This document shows, piece after piece, positions 48,051 through 58,944 of a DNA stretch of 64,000 nucleotides. The position numbers and the translations under genes were made by a program. How positions within the stretch are numbered: position 1 is the first letter of the stretch; each line of letters starts with the position of its first letter. Below the pieces are notes generated by a model. That model searched no databases. It was not told the DNA's origin and saw only the letters and a program-made list of their open reading frames with translations. Location of the stretch: the NCBI GenBank assembly GCA_009760855.2, contig WPIO01000010.1:512501-576500 (forward strand). Reading direction: 5' to 3'. This DNA is from Cristatella mucedo. Lineage: Eukaryota > Bryozoa > Phylactolaemata > Cristatellidae.

Positions 48051-50640
48051 AAAAGGTGCATTATTAATATTAAAAATAAAGATGATAGCTTTTGTGCTTT
48101 GTGGTGTGTTTTAAGGGCATTACATCGGAGAGACAACCATCCAGAAATGATACGCGACTTAAGACAAATAATGAATGAGAAATATTCAGATAGTTTACCT
48201 TTATTAAAACCTACGTTTTTTTCTTCAAGTGGAGAAGATTTGAGAATTCCTTTTATGGTAAATGAAATTACACAAATGAGAGTTGAAGATATTCCAAAAC
48301 TTTCAACTGTGTTCAATATTTCAATAAACGTCTTTGAGTTTACTTCTTCTATTACTCCATCAGTTGTCAATGATTAAGAAAGTGAAAAACATATATACTT
48401 ACTTATTTATAGTAATCAAGGGAAATCACACTATTCTTTAATAACAAATTTTAATTCTCTTTCGAGGACAGAAACAGACAGTGGTATTAGATTGTTTTGT
48501 AAAAGATGCCTAGCTAGATTTAATAAGCAAGAAAAATTAGACGAACATATAATGGATTGTAAATAAGAACATTGGGGAAAAGCAAAAATAATAATGCCAT
48601 TAGCAAAGATGAAACTGGTAACTTAGTTATGTTTATGCATTTTGACAAAATGATAAAATCCCCATTAGTAGCGTTTGCTGATTTTGAATCTTTATTGGGA
48701 TCAATTGAAAAACCAAAAGAAGCTATAACAAGTTCATTCAATCAACACAAACCTTGTTCTGGAGGGTATGTAATATTAGAGCATGAAAGTAAAGTTGTAG
48801 CAAACTATAAACAAACTTTTGGAAAAGATTCTGTTAGCGAGTTAATTCTTTCTTAAAAGCAAGAGTGTGAAAAACAAATTGAAAATCTAAAGGAAAGACT
48901 TAATCAAAATATTACACAAATTTCAGCACACAGTTCAACACAAAGTATTTGACAGAACAACTATGACTCCTGCGCAAAAAAAAGATTTTGAAGAAGCAAC
49001 AGCTTGTTGGATTTGTGGAGAGTGTTTACCAAAAGAAGTAAAAGTGTTAGATCATTGTCATTGATCTAGTAATTATCGAGGCGCTTCACATAATGAGTGT
49101 AATCTTAAATTCAGAATTTGTCCAAACACCTTTAAACCTCCCGTTTATATACGTAATTTAAGAGGATATGAATCTCATGTGATTTTTAATTGTCTTGATT
49201 GTGATTTAGACAAGAAAAAAGTAATTGCTAATAATAAAGAAAAGCTGGTAACTATTGATTTTGGTAATCCAAGTTTCAGAGACTCTTATCAGCTTCTACA
49301 GAGTAGTCTTGATGGGCTTGTTAAGAATTAATACCAAGCAAAAGATCATTTTAATACAATAAGATACCATTTTCCAAGTGCTAGCGACGTGCAAATTGCA
49401 CTATTAACAAAGAAGGGAATCTATCCTGATGAATACATTGATTTGTTGGCTAGATTTGAAGAAACAATTTTACTACCAATTGAAAAGTTGTATTTAAGCT
49501 CAGTGGAGATATTACATTTGAGGATTATAAACATGCAATGAAAGTTTGGAATGCTTTTAACATAAAAGGAATAGGGTGAGTCGTAATGGCTCATTAGGTA
49601 AGGCGGTTGCTTTCACAACCTCGGTTGCGAGGTCTGGGGTTCGATTCCTGCGGTGGGCGATCATTTATTGCCACTGCAAGCGGTGGTGATAGCCGTAAAG
49701 GCTCTTCTGTCGCTATACAAAAAGAGGCTTTTAAATCAGCTAATATTTATTTATTTATTTATGTATCACGATTTCTACTTAACAACTGATGTGAAGTCCT
49801 AAATGTATGGATAGAAAGATATTATCAAATAATATTCTTCGTGTTGAGAGCAACAAGGAAAGTGTACTACTTAATAAACCTACTTATGTTGGATTTTGTA
49901 TTCTTAATTAACCAAACATTTTAATGCAGAATTTTTATTACTTAACTATGAAAAAGAGATGATTTAAAAAATAAATTCATTGTATCCAAATACAGATTCA
50001 TTGGTTATGGAAATATTTACTGAATATGTTTACAAAGATTTTATTGAATATCCATATATTTTATATCTCAATAATTTTCCAGAAGACTATCCTTTCTGAG
50101 AAGATGAGACAGCAAAAAATATTATAAAAAGTAATAAGAAAGTTGTTGGCATATTTAAAGCTGAGATAACAGACAAGTTTCAATCAGCAATATGAAACGA
50201 ATGTGTTTTCTTAAGACCATTTTATATTCATATAATTTTTATAATAAGGGATCTGTTTGGGAAATGAATAATATACTTAATAAAGAAGGACAACTAATTG
50301 GCAAATCTAAAAAAGCTAAAGGAATTAAATAATATGTTGTAGAGAGAAAAAAATTGAAACATAAAGACTTTAAAGACTGTTTAGAAACGGGTTTGGAAAA
50401 AATGTGAACAAACACTACTTAGAAGTGATAGAGACCAAATATATACTGCTAAGCAGAATAAAGTAGCACTATCCGCTTTTGAATCAAAGCTATACATGTT
50501 GAACTGTGGAATTTATTCACTTGCTTATGGTCACTATAGAATACGAGAGAGTGGTGGAAAGTGTACTCAATGTAATTAAACAATATTTATATACATGCCT
50601 AAACAAAAAGCTGAAGACTGTTCATTACCAAACCAGAAAT
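48050..50640 (+). pseudogene. polB: Protein-primed DNA polymerase B (decayed)
   Basis: Family B polymerases of Polintons and adintoviruses replicate the element from a protein primer. Readable in order: an N-terminal domain with ALH...DHPE-like block and a CxxC...H...C zinc-like motif (about 48510-48560); the exonuclease I box ADFES (about 48680); a CWICGE...DHCH...YRGA Cys/His region (about 49000-49090); the DDYL-like linker broken by a SINE; and the palm motif with TDSL (about 50000). GIYSLAYGHY-type sequence marks the end near 50530. Several frameshifts at A-runs and many in-frame stops show loss of function. Confidence 0.82.
49576..49762 (+). mobile_element. tRNA-derived SINE (family 1) inserted in polB
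   Basis: Complete copy with A- and B-box-like head, body and (TTTA)n tail. Polymerase homology stops just before it and resumes (HDFYLTTDV) just after it. Confidence 0.88.
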
Positions 50641-50730
50641 AAAGCTAAAAATTGAACATGATTTCGAGAGTTGATATTGAAAGAGGCAGGAATAATTTTA
50701 TTTTAAAATAAAAAAATTACAATTACAGAA

Positions 50731-50925
50731 ATGAGTGAAAATAAAACGGATGAAGTAGAAATTGAAGAGGAAGCAGACAAAATTGAATATGATACTGATG
50801 AAATTGAAGATGAAACTGATTCTGAAGATGAACCAGATTACAATACTGAAGATGAAGGTTATGAACAAGGGTTTTTCTTTGAAGGAGTAGAATATCACTA
50901 CACAAACAAAGAAGATAAATTATAA
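50731..50925 (+). CDS. Small acidic protein of the Polinton-like element
   Basis: An intact 64-codon frame starting MSENKTDEVEIEEE, about half Asp/Glu, ending in KEDKL. It sits between polB and the penton-like genes. No domain was recognised. Acidic ORFs of this kind are easily spurious in AT-rich DNA, but ATG, length and position favour a real small gene. Confidence 0.5.
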   Translation: MSENKTDEVEIEEEADKIEYDTDEIEDETDSEDEPDYNTEDEGYEQGFFFEGVEYHYTNKEDKL

Positions 50926-51199
50926 GAAATTATTATTTATATAGATATGGATGTTTTAAGAATTCTTAGCTGTAAACAATCTAGAGATATGGCACTGAAA
51001 ATTTGTCTACAAAAACTTATCTTTATTTTATTTTTTATCTTTAATAACTTCTAACATATAACATATAACATATAACAAGACAATTGTCCTGGTAATGCTA
51101 ATAATGTTGATGGGAAATGCATATGTACTTTTCTACACACACCTAGAATATTAAATGTTGCTCCAACCACAAGTCCTCTAGGATCTTGTAACAATTTCT

Positions 51200-52034
51200 C
51201 AGGAGATATTGAAAAATCTTGAGGCTATTAGAAAGGATAGTTCAGCAAGCAAAGATGGATATGTGCTTAATATCACTGGAACTACTAATTCTATCAGAGT
51301 ACACATTGATGATCCTATTCTGCTTAGAAATTAGAAGTTCAAGATATTTTTTTTAAAGTTTGTCGGAACAAATTCTGGTAAAAATATAACTAACTCTAAT
51401 AGTAATTTTGTATATAGAGTAGCAGGCGGTTCTGAACAAACGATAACAATTAGACATGGAATGTACTCAGCTATTTCTGATGGTGTAAATATTGGGATTG
51501 CAGATATGATAAATAATTATGTCACTCAATCTGGAGCTACTACTGATAAATTTTTATTAGGTATTGATATTGAAACGTTTAACTCCGGGATTACTATGCC
51601 TGTTGGTTGGACATTTCTTGCTAGTAAGTCTAGTATATCAAGTATATTTGGTTTCACTGATTTTGCTTATACAACAGATCCAAACTTTTCAACAATTTAT
51701 CCTAATATTACTAACCAAGTTGTTTGTACACCAAATGTTAAATTTATTACAGAAAATGAAGTTTATGTTTCAGATCTAAACTTAATACTTGTAAATTGTA
51801 ACTTAGTTGCTAGTGGAACTAGTGATATAAATGGTGATGAAAAACAAGTCCTAAGAAGTTTTGCTTACAACTTCTATCCTTGGGAACAAATGGTATATGA
51901 ACCAAATACTCTTGAATATCATAATATTTCTGGTAATTATATTTTAAATATACTAATTACTTTTACAGATCAAAATTAAAAAGTTTTAGATTTTGGTTCA
52001 CAACAGATAACAGCTGTTATAGAAATTGCTTAAA
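51200..52034 (+). pseudogene. Penton-like single jelly-roll protein A (decayed)
   Basis: Its longest open part is 51461-51979 (172 codons). Features typical of Polinton/adintovirus penton proteins are an NSGKNIT-like stretch, a Gly-Met-Tyr loop and a C-terminal YEPNTLEYH...ITFTDQN block. A stop and probable frameshift lie upstream, and a TAA at 51977 precedes a few more family-like codons. It would form capsid vertices with the major capsid protein. Confidence 0.6.
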
Positions 52035-52046
52035 TATAATATTGGA

Positions 52047-52886
52047 ATGTCAATTATTTTAACAGGGACTACTAGTTCTGAAGGAAAAACATTGGTTCCA
52101 CCTATTCTACTTGGATCAGATTCAGGTTTTAATAAAGTTGGATTACGAGGAGTAGAGTTTACTTATACAAACAGAATAATTTCAAATGTTACTACTGAAG
52201 TAAATGATTTGCTTTTGCATAAAAGAAATTTTACAGTACCAGTAGCAAGTTCAGTTGCAGTTCCAGAAGGATATTATAATAGCAATACAATTATAACTGC
52301 TCTTAATCTTGCTTTGATTAGATCTGGAGATTTGTATGACTCTTCTAAGAAACTTGGTACTGGAATAAAATTTAGTGTTGATACAAATGATAAAAGAATA
52401 ATGCAAGTAACTCCTTATTATGTTGTACAACTTGGAAGTAATGCATCTGGTGCTAGTCATACAATTGGTGACACACTAGGTTTCAACTCTAACCAACATA
52501 TATCTTTTGATCCTGCAATGGTAGGAGGAGCACCTTACGAAGCTATAAAAAAGGCTATGTACTTCTTTGGTATTTACAAAGCTTGGAATACAATGCGATT
52601 GCCTGATAATTCTGGAGTAAAATGGATTAGTGTTGATTGTGGTTTAATTAATCCTAATACAAATTATGTAGAATTTAAAACAGGATTTTTACAACAATGT
52701 TCATCATTATATATTATAGATATTGATGATATTGATCCAGGCGAAAAAGTTTATCTTCATATTTCCAACATATTTTATTTACAAACACGTGGAGATATAG
52801 AAGGAATAAGTAGTTTTAAAATTAGTTTAACAGATCAAAATGAAAATGCTGGTAATATTGTTTTAGATGTTATGGTTACAATATAA
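52047..52886 (+). CDS. Penton-like protein B (intact ORF)
   Basis: An uninterrupted frame of about 280 codons; the start is at 52026 or more likely the second ATG at 52047 (MSIILTG). The C-terminus ISLTDQNENAGNIVLDVMV repeats the TDQN...V layout of the preceding penton-like gene, so the two may be paralogues. Beta-rich composition and position before the capsid gene support a structural role, penton or a receptor-binding relative. One of only two long intact genes in the element. Confidence 0.55.
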   Translation: MSIILTGTTSSEGKTLVPPILLGSDSGFNKVGLRGVEFTYTNRIISNVTTEVNDLLLHKRNFTVPVASSVAVPEGYYNSNTIITALNLALIRSGDLYDSSKKLGTGIKFSVDTNDKRIMQVTPYYVVQLGSNASGASHTIGDTLGFNSNQHISFDPAMVGGAPYEAIKKAMYFFGIYKAWNTMRLPDNSGVKWISVDCGLINPNTNYVEFKTGFLQQCSSLYIIDIDDIDPGEKVYLHISNIFYLQTRGDIEGISSFKISLTDQNENAGNIVLDVMVTI

Positions 52887-52910
52887 ATTTCAAAATAATA
52901 TATAGAACAA

Positions 52911-53500
52911 TGGGTAGCTATGCTAGAATTGGTCATCGTTGAATAAAAGGAGGAGAACTCCATGGATCTGGGGTACTTGATAAAGTTGTTGGTGGAATTG
53001 GAAAAGCAGCACCAGTATTAACTGGATTAAAACTTCTTAGTATGAACATTGCTAATAAAGGAATGGGAATGCATCTAGCAAGAAAATTAATGGAATTACA
53101 AACTAAAAAAGAGAAGGTTGACCAAGAATATGCTAATAAACGAAGAGAACCAGATGATAAACTTGAGGAAAAGCGAAGGTAAAAGAACTCGAAGCTAGAA
53201 AAACTAGAAAAGTGAGCTAGAAAAACGCAAAAAAGAAGACTATGATAGAAAGATAAAGGAGACGGATATTGAAATAAAACGAGCTATGCTAGAAAAAATA
53301 AACCAAAGAATAAAAAGAAACATAAATCTAAAATAGAAGAAGATGAAGTAGAAGATTATTCAGAAGCACTTATGGAAAATGATCCAAAAGCTTATAAAAA
53401 CAGAAAGACTTATTAAAGAGAAATCTATTATTCCTAACAAGACCTGACAGATATGGAGTATACAAGAAAAAAATAGGAGCAAGTTTACATATTCGGAGTA
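52911..53500 (+). pseudogene. Small capsid-associated protein with charged tail (decayed)
   Basis: It begins MGSYARIGHR, has an early TGA at 52940, a Gly/Ala-rich hydrophobic stretch (GGIGKAAPVL) and then a long Lys/Glu-rich coiled-coil-like tail broken by frameshifts after about 53170. Location between penton and major capsid genes, and the Gly-rich N-terminus, suggest a minor virion protein; this is inference. Confidence 0.4.
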
Positions 53501-53645
53501 GAAAGTAAATTTTTACTTTTATATATAGAGAAGAAATGGTTTGTGCTCCTATGGAATGAATACTTGAATTAGGTGATCCAAGTTTTCCTAATTATAAAAT
53601 TAAAGATTACCAATACAGAGAATTTTACCAAAAATAGAAATAACA

Positions 53646-55010
53646 TGGATGGTACTTCGAATAAACTAGTAACATTTATTGTTCCTGGTGAACAACAAAC
53701 GTGTTATGTGTTATCAGATGCTTACCTACTACTTGAAGGACAACTACAAATTCAGACGGCTGCTGGTGGTGCTTATGCCCCACCTAAAAGACACCTTGCT
53801 GCTGGTTTTGTTAACAATGCAGGTGCATGGTTATTTAGTTCAATGAGAATTAGACTTGGTACAGAATAAATAGAAAGCCTTTCATTATAGCAAGGCCCTG
53901 GGACAGTTTCAACATTCATGGGTCTCCTTACTTATCCAAATGACTACAACCGAGCAGAAGGACCTGCAACTGGGTGGAAAAAAGATGAGGCATGTTCAAT
54001 AGATGGTTTTTATACTAATAATAATTCTAATCCTCTCATTTATCCTTACATTAGTCCTCCTGCATGTACAGCCACCACTTCAAACATTGGTTTCCTATAC
54101 AGAAGAGGGCTTTCAAATGTTTTAGCAGACAATCAAGGTACGTTCAGTATCTCACTTCCACTTTCAAGATTATCTGGATTCTGTGCAGACGTGAACACAA
54201 TTCTTTTTCAAAATATTCCATTTGCACTTGAAATGACGCGAGTTGACGGATTTGATTATGATGCAATAATGACTGCTACATCAGGATTAGCTGGTAATAA
54301 TACAAATGCGATTTCAACTAGAGGAGTTGCACTAGCTAATGGTGATGGACTTTGAACTTGTTTTAAAATTACTTTGTCAAAAATTAGACTAATGGTTCCG
54401 TGTATTACTCCTAAAGAAAGTATACAAAGAGCTCTTGCAGAAATATCAAGTGAGAGATCGAGGAAAACTTAATTACAGAGTTAGACGTTATGAGAATATG
54501 ACTCCAACTGATTACAACCAAGAAACAAAGTATAATAGAACATTATATGTACATAATACTATTGATAAAATTAGATGGTTAATTGTAGCTGCACAGAATT
54601 ATGGTAAATACAATGATTATACAGGAAATCCGTGTACGTACAACCACTGTGATATTAAAAATGTAACGGTACTTGCTAATGGTTCAAAGCAATATCCATC
54701 TGTTGTTATAAGTAGTCACCCCAAGGATGGAAAATGCTCCACAGAATATTTAAACTTGACTGAGTTTAGAAAACAATATCTTGGATTAAATTAAATTACC
54801 GAACCAGTTGGTGTCACTTTTCCTGAATGGTTGTCACTATATCCAATTCATGTTATTGATTTACAATACAATGATTAAACACTAAGAATTACTTCTAAAC
54901 TTGATATAAATATTGAATTTAATTCTCCAATCCCTGCTGCTGTTGCCGCTGTTGCTAATACTCCTGCTGCTGCTTTCCCGCTGCAACTATTATTGTTCAT
55001 TACATAACTA
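53646..55010 (+). pseudogene. Major capsid protein, double jelly-roll type (decayed)
   Basis: This hexon-like protein would form the icosahedral shell. Readable blocks: DAYLLLEGQL and FVNNAGAWLFSSMR near the N-terminus; GTVSTFMGLL; SLPLSRLSGFCADVN; KITLSKIRLMVP; IRWLIVAAQ with NHCDIKNV; and a C-terminal WLSLYPIHVIDL. Stops occur at 53867, 53888 and 54353, with a frameshift at about 54440 and TAA codons at 54792 and later. The order and spacing of blocks are those of Polinton/adintovirus MCPs. The likely start is the ATG at 53646, since an upstream frame does not match the family. Confidence 0.75.
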
Positions 55011-55099
55011 TTTGTAAGAATACAGGTGAATTACCTTCTAATGAAAATTGTTCACAATTTACTTGCATGAAAGGAATATTTGCTTATGATGGAGCTGAT

Positions 55100-55958
55100 A
55101 TTTAAAAAAATGTAAGCCGGAACATTATGAAAAAATTTAATTTTGTACAAGGTTCAGATAAATGGAAAAAATCTGTCATTGAATATTGATGGATCAGAAG
55201 TTTATTCCGTGCTTGGTCGGGATATGGTATCTGGTGATCGAATAGAAGTTGGTATTGATATAATATCTAGCAGAAAACTAAAAAAATATATTGCTAATAA
55301 CTCTAGTATACAGTTTCCATCAATGCTATTTGGTAAAGTATTTGAACCTATTGCTGCTAAGTTTGTATAAATGAAACTTGATGTAAAGCTTGAAAGTGCT
55401 AATGATTGTTTTACTAGCGATGATGTGTATAGATATTCACCCGATGGTATAATTGATGGAGATACTTTAGTAGAAATAAAATGCTTGTGGAGTAGAAATA
55501 TTATTATAATATTTATACCTAAATAGTATCACGCTCAATGTCTACAAGTTTTGCATGTTTTAAAACAAACTGAAATTTATTATTCTGAACTTGAAATGTG
55601 TGTTCCTGCACTAAACTGTGAAGAAGCACCACTAGATTTTATAGCTGCAGGCAATGTTAGAGTACCAACTAAATATGAGTTTGATATTCCAATCAGAAGT
55701 CCACTTTTTATGCTATTGCTTAAAGATGAGAAGTACTTTGACTTTGAGTTTGATATTATAAGCAAGTATGGCCGATTTAATAATAAAAAAGGAAAAGGTT
55801 ATGACATAAAATATTATGTAACAAGATCCCTAATACAAGCAGTACAAGAAGAAGATCCTGATAGATTTATTAGAATAGTACCAATTGTAAAAGAAGTATT
55901 AGATATATCAAACATTTTATTTTCTGAATATATAGATGAATCGCAGAGTAGATCTTAG
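55100..55958 (+). pseudogene. YqaJ/lambda-exonuclease-type nuclease (decayed)
   Basis: Fragments 55143-55370 and 55551-55958 plus the sequence between fit the PD-(D/E)XK exonuclease fold: FGKVFEPIA (helix with conserved Glu), YSPDGIID (catalytic Asp) then VEIKC (catalytic Glu-x-Lys), followed by a YHAQ-like helix. YqaJ/alkaline nucleases resect DNA ends and work in viral recombination. A TAA at 55368 and a TAG near 55525 interrupt it. It lies directly after the capsid gene. Confidence 0.65.
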
Positions 55959-55984
55959 TGGTTTTGTAATAAAAACATCTGCTG

Positions 55985-57688
55985 AGGCCTTGGATAACTA
56001 ACATCATTAATATGTCATTAGCCTCAGGTCATGTCCCAGTACCTTTCAAAAAAGCTGTAGTCAGGCCACTTCTCAAGAAAGCGACACTAGACCAAGAGAA
56101 GTTAAGCAACTACCGCCCAGTCTCCCTTCTACAATTCCTATCAAAGACACTGGAACGTGTTGTGGCAGACCAGCTGAACTCATATATCGAAACCTCACAC
56201 CTTGCTAGTAAGTTCCAGTCTGGCTTTAGAGCTAATCACTCCACAGAGTCAGCATTGCTTAGGGTATACAATGACCTACTTAGGAATGCAGACATGGGTA
56301 GAGTGTCTCTGCTTGTTTTGCTCGATCTTTTGGAAGCTTTTGATACCATCGATCACAAAGTTCTTCTAGAGCGCCTCTGATCTCGCCTGGGCATCACTGG
56401 CACTGCTCTGCAGTGGTTCAGGTCCTATCTCAGGGGAAGACTCCAGAGTATTGACGTGAATAGACAAAGATCATCTGAAGTACCTCTGAAATATGGGCTA
56501 CCTCAGGGCTCCGTGCTAGGTCCAGTCCTTTTCACGGTTTATACTCTCCTTCTTGCTGATGTGATTGCCAAGCACAATCTAGGCTTTCACTTCTATGCGG
56601 ATGACACTCAGTTGTACCATTGCTTTGATCCCTCCCAGCCTTCGAGCACCTCAAATTCTCTCAACTCACTTGCTGCATGTATTGATGACATCTGCACATG
56701 GATGGCAGCAGATTTTCTCAAACTAAACCATGATAAAACTAACTTACTAGTTATGGGCGAACCCAGTGTGATTTACAAATTGGAAAGGCTGATGCTCAAA
56801 ATTGGCTCTGCCATCTGCCATCATATCTCCAGTCAAATCAGCTCGAAATCTAGGTGTCATATTCCAAAGTGACCTCTCGTTAGACGACCATATCAGCTCC
56901 ACAGTCAAATCTGCCTATTTTTAGCTTCATAACATTTGCTAAAATTCGGGGTTGTTTAGATAAGGATACCACGTCGAAGTTGGTCCATGCATTCGTGACA
57001 TCCCATCTCGACTTCTGCAACTCACTGCTTACTGGCCTACCAGCATGTGCGATCAGGCGACTGCAAGTGGTGTAAAACTCTGCAGTTAGGCTTGTCTGTC
57101 GTGAGCATCGCAGTTGCCACATTACACCACTTCTTGCCAATCTGCACTGGCTACCAGTCAAGCAACGGATTGACTTCAAGGTTTTTTCGCTCACTTTTAG
57201 GTCACTCCATTCTTTGGCTCCAGCCTGTCTCTCATATTTACTCCCCCATCAGGTCAACCATCGTACCACCCACTTTTCGGAATCCAACAGTCTAGAAATA
57301 CCTCGTACAAACCTCAAATCCTTTGGAGACCGTGCATTTAGTTCGTATGCTCCCAAAGCCTGGAACTCCCTCCCGACCTGGGTCAGAACATTCCCTGACC
57401 TGATCGTGTTTAAAAAGAACTTAAAACACACCTACTTAGGACAGCATTTAGTGGGTCCCTGTGATTCGTCCTTGATGTGCTTATGCGTGCTGACACTAAC
57501 CACATTTGCATGCTGATCCTGTGCATGTCACCCCTAACCATGTTATTCATTTTGTTTTTTTATCAAGCATGATATTACTCACCATCCAATTGCATTTCCC
57601 TTTGCAGTAAATGTAAAGCGCCCAGAGAGAGATTGAGTTCTCTGAGGGTGCTTTATCAAGTGCATTATTATTATTGTTATTATTAAAA
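55985..57688 (+). mobile_element. LINE family A copy, longest RT in the window
   Basis: Inserted inside the Polinton-like element. The frame 56012-56872 is open except for one TGA at 56378 and encodes [34 protein letters not shown] (RT block with Asp), LPQGSVLGPVLF and [11 protein letters not shown], the canonical RT boxes of the CR1/L2/Jockey group. Later parts are frameshifted. The 3' end has the CAGAGAGAGATTGAGTTCTC hairpin and a (TTATTA)n tail at 57665-57686. The endonuclease domain is missing, so this is a 5'-truncated copy. Confidence 0.92.
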
Positions 57689-58480
57689 AGGAATGGTTAT
57701 GTATTATCAGATCTTGATGCAAATGGTAATAGAATTAATAACCTGAGTGATTCTGTGAATCCTTCAGATGCTGTAACAAAAAGTTATGCAGATTCTATTT
57801 TCATGGTTGCTAGAAATGGATCAATAAATTGTCAAGGTCAACCTGCTATTACTTTTGGTCCAGGAGTTTATCCAACTGATGCTGTTAATGTTAGTCAGTT
57901 GAGCAATTATGTTAATAAATCTGGTGATACAATGACTGGAGATCTAAATATGAATAGATTTGCCATTAGTTCTACTTATCGGAATTCAAGTAATACTACA
58001 CCCAGTGTTCTTCCTGATGATTTCTGTGTTACTTATTAAGGATTAAAACGAGATGCAATTCTAAAAGGTTATCCTGCAAGTATTTATTTAAATAGGAATA
58101 GTAACTCAATAACTAATGTTGCAGATCCTGTTAATCCTTCAGATGCTGCAACTAAATTTTACGTGGACGAAACAGTAAAAAAATAACAGAAGTAATTCCA
58201 GTGTCATTAAATCCTAGATCTATGAATTCTATTATAAATTCATCCGTTGCTTATTCTTGGCAAAGCAAGAATGCTCCACCATTAATATTATTAAGCTTTA
58301 TTGTAGTTGGCTCATCCAATTGTGTATTCCTAAGACCAAGTGCAGATGCTTCTATTTTATTAGGAGAAATACGTGCTGTAAATACTGTTTCAACAGGAAC
58401 AGATTTTAAATACTATGCTTAATTCAACAGAATTCCTACTGACAATTATTTTTTTGATAACCTAGGAAGTCTAAGAGTAA
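57687..58480 (+). pseudogene. Fibre-like protein with phage tail-fibre repeats (decayed)
   Basis: After the LINE tail the frame reads LDANGNRINNLSDSVNPSDA, then TKSYAD. The same motif recurs around 57860-57900 and 58090-58170 (ITNVADPVNPSDAATKFYVD). This repeat is typical of phage tail fibres and of fibre-like proteins in some Polintons and adintoviruses, where it forms a trimeric stalk. The part at 58201-58422 may be the head. TAA stops at 58037 and 58185 break it, and the LINE probably removed or displaced its start. Confidence 0.6.
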
Positions 58481-58489
58481 ATCTATTGG

Positions 58490-58935
58490 TTAGTTACATA
58501 CTCACACGAAAAATACAAATGAACCAATAAAAAACAAGTTCTTTTATTTTTGTTGCTTCCCGTTTTCCTTTTACTAAAGGAAACGATTCGGCGATAACAC
58601 GAATTGCTTCATGGTCTAAAGAGTGATAAATACAAAATATTTCTGAGCATCTTTTTTTCGAAAGGCTATCTTGCAAGACAGTATCATTTACTAGCTTTTC
58701 TTTAGAATACTTATTAGTAGAATAATGACAATCCGCACAGATTATTATTTTATTATTACGCAGGATACCATAATCAAACTTTTTTCAGTACTATCTAAAT
58801 CACAGACGTTACAGCGCATTTCATATTTTAACTTTGGTCGTCGTATAATTTTTTCACAAGTAGGATTACCTGACTCTAGATATTCAAGTTAGCTAAACGT
58901 TTTAGATAAAATCTTACAAAATATTTCTATTTCTA
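58490..58935 (-). pseudogene. Cys-rich protein, minus strand (decayed)
   Basis: On the minus strand, MRCNVCDLD and, after a frameshift, CADCHYS give two CxxC-like pairs that could bind zinc. They are followed by a helical region containing 58494-58676 (SLDHEAIRVIAESFPLVKG). It is convergent with the fibre-like gene. No family was recognised. Confidence 0.4.
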
Positions 58936-58944
58936 TAGAATGTC

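Noticed and set aside
48050-54900. Firm claim of an alternative genetic code
   Set aside because: Frameshifts and missing catalytic residues accompany the stops, so decay explains the data without recoding. It is kept only as a question to test.
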